From Isohypsibius dastychi (lineage: Eukaryota; Tardigrada; Eutardigrada; Parachela; Isohypsibiidae): 11,522 nt of DNA. Shown here piece after piece: positions 8,180-11,522 of the stretch (its first letter is position 1; each line of letters starts with the position of its first letter). The DNA is taken from the NCBI GenBank assembly GCA_034696485.1, contig JAQIWT010001281.1, positions 1 to 11,522 on the forward strand. Direction: 5' to 3'. The position numbers and the translations under genes were made by a program. The notes beneath the pieces were generated by a model. The model did no database searches, was not told where the DNA came from, and was given only the letters and a program-made list of their open reading frames with translations.

Positions 8180-8471
8180 TGAAGAACTAGTTCAGCGTTA
8201 TAGTAAATGGACAAAAAGCACAAACCGGAAGAAATGAAGGCTGGAATGGAAGCAACTTGAAAAATCCAGCCAAATGACAGAGATGTTTTTGGTATCTTTT
8301 TCTGTCGGGTGACCTGATGCGGTTCAAATATGAAAAGTTCGTCAAGATAAAATTTCAGCAGTCTGATAGCTGTCAATATAGATGTTCACACAAATTGATT
8401 AGGTCACAGATCAAGAAGGAGCTGCACACATTTCCCGCCCAAGCACACGAGAATCCACTTATAGAACTCGA

Positions 8472-8530
8472 ACCTGATTGAGCCGCCACTCTCAGCGCTC
8501 TTTCGCTTATAACGAAAAGTTCAATCAGGT
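8472..8530. repeat. Nested inverted repeat in globin upstream region
   Basis: ACCTGATTGA (8472-8481) pairs exactly with TCAATCAGGT (8521-8530). Inside it TTTCG (8501-8505) pairs with CGAAA (8513-8517) around a small TTATAA centre. The unit lies about 310-370 bases before the globin start. It could be a hairpin, a dyad binding site or chance. Confidence 0.5.
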
Positions 8531-8717
8531 CCTGAATATCCAGATGAATATTGATGAGTCCGAATATATTTCCAAATTCATTTCAGTAAAGTCAAAGGAG
8601 CCGAAAAATGCTGAAGTATAATCCGCACGCAATGGGACCAATGTTTTAGGACCGGTTCTTGATCCAGCTTGATGGTAATTTCGCTTGATGCCGAAAAGTA
8701 CAGATGTCATATCGAGT

Positions 8718-8723
8718 TTTATT
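8718..8723 (-). terminator. Candidate prolyl hydroxylase poly(A) signal AATAAA
   Basis: TTTATT on plus reads AATAAA on minus, 90 bases past the prolyl 4-hydroxylase stop. Orientation and distance suit a short 3' UTR. Confidence 0.5.
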
Positions 8724-8788
8724 CATTGTCACCACATCTGCGTTTTCTGATCCCACAGCACTAAAACACAAACCACACTTACCCAAGT

Positions 8789-8796
8789 CTTTTATA
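8789..8796 (-). promoter_or_regulatory. TATAAAAG box, possible globin promoter
   Basis: A perfect TATAAAAG lies on the minus strand only 17 bases past the prolyl hydroxylase stop codon. If used, transcription would start near 8760-8765, inside the 3' UTR of the upstream gene and about 600 bases before the globin ATG. TATA-like strings are common in AT-rich DNA, so the role is tentative. Confidence 0.35.
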
Positions 8797-8812
8797 CACT
8801 CTAAAACGTTTT

Positions 8813-10995
8813 TCATGATAACTTCGAATAAGCATTTTTGGCTTTTAAGAAAGAACTATCGGGCAATAAAAAACACGGTCTCCTTTGATCATGACCTTTC
8901 TCCTTAATCCACAAATTCATTACCCATTTGCTCCCAAATATTACCGGACAACCTGAATGTAATGTTTTTTCATTTCCGATTCCATCTCGATGTAAATTCA
9001 TCCAGAACACCGCATCACCAGCTTTCGGCCAGACCGAAATGTTGGCTCTTATGAATGCGGTGGCGCCACCAGCTTCGACATCCGAAAGGTATAACATGAA
9101 TGTGGCAATACGCTCTTCTTTACCATCTGGAACTGGGAGCCTGGGATCAAGCGCAAAAAAGTCGTAATGAGGGTCCTGAAGATGGAATATTATAAAGCAC
9201 AGCATATAATTGTTAATAGCACAAATCATTACGTAATGTCCTGCAATCCCGTAATTTGCCAGCTGAAATTCTTCGGCGAATCGAAGATCCATTTTGGTCG
9301 CCGAAGATATCCGGTGGGATAATCTTTTTGTCAGATCGTCGTGATTGTGGGATATCCATGCACTATACTTAAAGTTGCTCCTTAGCAAACAGCTTGTCGG
9401 ATCATTAGAGAAAAAAACAGCAGTAAAAGAAAAAAAATTGAAAGTGAGGACCATAGCTGCCAGAATATTCAATTTCAGATATCTCACGGATATTGTGACT
9501 TACTTTTTTGCCGTTCGTGTGTGAGTAACATGAACCAGGTTATCCAGCTCCATCGCCTCATCAGCATTCGGATCTTCCATTGTGGTGACCAACGCACGTT
9601 CCAGGCCGAGGTTTACAATAGAAAGTAAATGCTTGACCTCAAAGGAAGACGCGAAATCATGAAAAATGAAAATGTCCGGATCGCGGGAAATCTGTTCCAT
9701 CTTTACAGGCTGAAGTATCAGGAATAGGTCACTGAGATTGGATAACGAACAGAACAAAGTAGCCTGTGATCCGGCAGTCTGAAAAATAACCCTGAACCAG
9801 CGTTACTACATCGCGGTGTCTGAAAACCATTTACCGGCACAAAATTCGAGTCATTCCGACACAAGCCAACATAGCTGCTTCCATCCATCTGAGAACCAAG
9901 ATACATATCTATCCCATCGGTCTCTGCTTGTTCATCAGCTTTGTCAGTTGTGTCATCCTGACCGGCATTAGCTTGGGGCTCAGTGGCCGTTTCGCCAGAA
10001 AGGTCACTAATTTCTTCCTCGTTATTTGACGAATAAAAATGCAGTAATTCTTTCGCGGTCGCGTAATCTGGATTCAGCTCAAGCGCTTTTTCCGCGAAAT
10101 GAATAGCACTGCTCAGATTCTCATTCAAATAGCTCAAATAAGATAATCTTCCCATAGTTGTTCCGGTCAGTTCGACGTCACAGCTGACTTCCAGACTCGA
10201 AGTTGCACATTGATCAAGAATCAGTTGGAACCATTCTGCACTTGCATCGTACTCTTCGCCGAAGAAAAGATTCTCAGCCAATATAAAGCAGTCGTTGATG
10301 GTCAGCACGGGCTGGACCGGAAGTTCATAAAATGTTCCGTTCGCGAAATCTTCGGCGCTGATTTTATACACTCCCTGAAGGCGAGAGATCGCGACTGCGG
10401 CTCCTCGCAAATCACTCTGATCGGGAATGACATGAGCGCTCCGAAATTCTGCAATTTGATCCAGAAAGTTTGCTGAAACAAAACAAAAAACACAGATACG
10501 AAGGGATCCCGAAAACGGAAAATTCACCAGATGAAGCCAATAATCTGATGAACTTCTATATTCCAAAAGAAAAGTCGTCGAAATATAGATACTTCACTCA
10601 CCTACGTCAATGTTCTCGCGGGAGACTTCAAGAGCGTCAATAAGTTCTTGCAAATGAACAAAGGCTTTGATATGCAAGAATGCCGATGAAGGATGAACAA
10701 TCCCGTTCAGTTTTGCGTCAACGTAAAGAGTCCGCACTGCCTGATAATATCTGGAATCATCGATTATTCTTGCTCAAACAAGTTCTCATCGACGGTTATC
10801 AAATTTGACTTACTTCTGAACAACAGCGACTTCCGGTTTTTCCCTTCCTGCAAATGATTCGAGAATTCCAAGTAGCTGGTGCTCAGTGTCTATAAGTGAC
10901 TGCATCTCGGAAATCGAGGAGAAAACTTCGGAATTGACAGAGCACGAAATAAGATATAGGATAAGAAAACGGAGGAAAATTATCCATCCTCTCAT
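8813..10995 (-). CDS. P4HA: Prolyl 4-hydroxylase alpha subunit, six exons
   Basis: ER-lumen enzyme that hydroxylates proline in collagen-like chains with Fe(II), 2-oxoglutarate, O2 and ascorbate, normally as a tetramer with protein disulfide isomerase. Exons in minus order: 10995-10814, 10750-10602, 10472-9835, 9778-9504, 9380-9233, 9175-8813; 584 aa (human forms are near 535). Signal peptide about 1-22 (MRGWIIFLRFLILYLISCS). The N-terminal dimerisation part starts SSISEMQSLIDTEHQLL. The peptide-binding TPR region includes DLRGAAVAISRLQGVYKI and SYLNENLSSAIHFAEKAL. An acidic linker lies near residues 270-305. Catalytic residues: His467 and Asp469 (DPHYDFF), His537 (HSGCP), Lys547 for 2-oxoglutarate (GSKWVMNLW). 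The Cys pairs LCR/LFC and HSGC/RRPC are kept. The C-terminus continues 19 residues past RRPC. Met at 10995 was chosen because it starts the signal peptide. A second in-frame acceptor at 9392 would add four codons. Confidence 0.95.
9233..9392 (-). other. P4HA: P4HA exon 5 with tandem in-frame acceptors
   Basis: Exon 5 can start at 9380 (after CTAAG) or at 9392 (after GACAAG). The two differ by 12 bases and both keep frame. The shorter form gives AKKSNFKYSAWIS; the longer gives AKNCLLRSNFKYSAWIS. The shorter form fits the family spacing before the SAWxS block slightly better. The 123-base intron before it is T-rich. Confidence 0.6.
9835..10472 (-). other. P4HA: P4HA exon 3: substrate-binding TPR domain plus acidic linker
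   Basis: The largest exon (638 bases) encodes residues 111-323. Its first half is the family's peptide-substrate-binding domain made of TPR helices. Near the end is a Glu/Asp/Gln-rich stretch (NNEEEISDLSGETATEPQ and QDDTTDKADEQAETDG) with low complexity, then YVGLCRNDSNFVP leading to the catalytic domain. In vertebrate forms the equivalent linker is mixed-charge and Lys-rich, so the strongly acidic character here is notable. Confidence 0.85.
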
Positions 10996-11296
10996 GGTGC
11001 GTAGTTCTTCGGTTAAATCGTTTTTAAGCCCGTTCCAAGAATCTTGCCAAGTTCCGGTGAAAAGCTGTAAATAAACTGAAGTTACCATGTGTGGTACACT
11101 ACATCACCAGTAAGCAACGATTGCTACGCAAGAAAGCAGATAAGAATCGCGATGAAAAATTATAGCGTGTAAACAAACATACGTACCTCGAAAACCGGTA
11201 ATTTTGCTTTTCAGTCTTGCCTGAGTGTATTCTCATAATGCTGCAATCAGACTTTTTCTCTCCTGGATAAATTATCTGGCCAACAAATTCGTCCAT
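10996..11296 (-). other. P4HA 5' leader with probable intron and short upstream ORF
   Basis: On minus an acceptor TTTATTTACAG ends at 11065 and a donor GAG|GTACGT begins at 11186, suggesting a 122-base leader intron. Upstream, an ATG at 11296 opens a frame (MDEFVGQIIYPGEKK...) that, after this splice, ends in a stop before the main ATG. The frame has no recognised similarity, so I treat it as a possible upstream ORF rather than a gene. Confidence 0.5.
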
Positions 11297-11487
11297 AATA
11301 ATGGCACCAGCGACTGGATTCCGGCCACGTTCAAAAAATTTGTTTAAATTAAAACCCGCCGTCTCTTCTTTCCGGAATATCCGAAGGTCACTTACGCAGT
11401 CAGCTTTGCTACGCCGACGTATGTTTCTTGCGTCGAGACACTACGCAAAGCCGTTCTATATACAGGCCCTGACATAGGCCATAAAAC
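11297..11487. other. P4HA upstream region with a small dyad
   Basis: No gene recognised. GCTTTGC (11403-11409) pairs with GCAAAGC (11445-11451), with CGACG (11415-11419) and CGTCG (11431-11435) nested inside; the motif TACGC also recurs. A second TATA-like string (TATATA, 11457-11462) lies about 30 bases downstream, in the minus direction, of the main promoter candidate. I tested the dyad by eye as a tRNA and it does not fit. Confidence 0.45.
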
Positions 11488-11504
11488 AATTATATACCCC
11501 GCCC
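11488..11504 (-). promoter_or_regulatory. GC box plus TATA box, probable P4HA core promoter
   Basis: On minus the sequence reads GGGCGGGGTATATAATT: a GC box (11504-11497) directly abutting TATATAA (11496-11490). Transcription would be expected to start about 30 bases on, near 11460, giving a leader of about 470 bases before splicing. Orientation and position relative to P4HA are right. A plus-strand use for a gene beyond the window is also possible. Confidence 0.5.
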
Positions 11505-11522
11505 ATGAAGGCCAGATTTTGC

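Larger units (their letters stand above)
8163..8812 (-). other. Globin upstream / prolyl hydroxylase downstream intergenic region
   Basis: 650 bases lie between the prolyl hydroxylase stop and the globin ATG, on the same strand. A good acceptor (TTGATTTCTCAG ending at 8168) lies only five bases before the globin ATG, so the globin leader is probably split by an intron whose first exon is not located with confidence. The region also holds a poly(A) hexamer, a TATA-like box and an inverted repeat, listed separately. No further coding gene was recognised. Confidence 0.6.

Noticed and set aside
11099-11296. 65-codon minus-strand frame as an independent gene
   Set aside because: No recognisable family, crosses a likely leader donor at 11186, and lies in the P4HA leader; kept only as a possible upstream ORF.
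11431-11441. Similarity of TCGAGACA here to the foldback element arm at 2738-2745
   Set aside because: Only eight bases match; in an 11.5-kb window this is readily expected by chance.
11391-11462. Possible tRNA or small RNA gene from the nested dyad
   Set aside because: No B-box-like GTTCGANTC element, no seven-base acceptor stem with correct spacing and no terminal T-run were found.
1-11522. Bacterial system, CRISPR array, phage or virus insertion
   Set aside because: All genes are spliced animal-type genes; no repeat-spacer array, viral-type protein or bacterial gene was seen on either strand.

Overview
The window is eukaryotic nuclear DNA from an invertebrate with compact genes. All three protein-coding genes are split by many GT-AG introns, most of them 50-65 bases long. 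There are no bacterial operons, Shine-Dalgarno sites or CRISPR arrays. High intron density, very short introns and an animal-type gene set suggest a small-genome ecdysozoan-like animal. A tardigrade is a reasonable guess, but the window alone does not prove it.

Layout. (1) 1-430: upstream DNA; from about 291 the reading frame of the first gene is already open. (2) 431-6056, plus strand: a complete animal nitric oxide synthase (NOS) catalytic core rebuilt from 19 exons (18 introns, about 1160 aa from the first in-frame ATG). It has the heme/arginine/tetrahydrobiopterin oxygenase domain, a linker, the FMN domain with an autoinhibitory-type insert, and the FAD/NADPH domains. Intron 10 contains a 167-base foldback element with 32-base perfect terminal inverted repeats. 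(3) 6057-6462: convergent intergenic space. (4) 8162-6463, minus strand: a 179-aa globin from six exons, two of them microexons of 20 and 18 bases. (5) 8163-8812: globin upstream region and downstream region of the next gene. (6) 10995-8813, minus strand: the alpha subunit of collagen-type prolyl 4-hydroxylase, 584 aa from six exons, with signal peptide, peptide-binding/TPR domain and a complete Fe(II)/2-oxoglutarate site. (7) 10996-11522: its 5' leader, a probable leader intron, and a GC-box plus TATA core promoter near the window edge.

How the genes may relate. All three products use or bind O2 at iron: NOS makes NO from arginine and O2, globins bind O2/NO and can dioxygenate NO, and prolyl 4-hydroxylase is an O2-dependent iron enzyme. 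NOS and globin are neighbours and converge tail to tail. Whether this is functional or chance cannot be decided here.

Most unusual points: the NOS linker lacks a recognisable calmodulin helix unless an in-frame 57-base intron is retained; the NOS autoinhibitory loop is rebuilt around Arg-Arg-X-Ser sites; the NOS C-terminal regulatory tail is nearly absent; and the globin has extra introns that leave two microexons.
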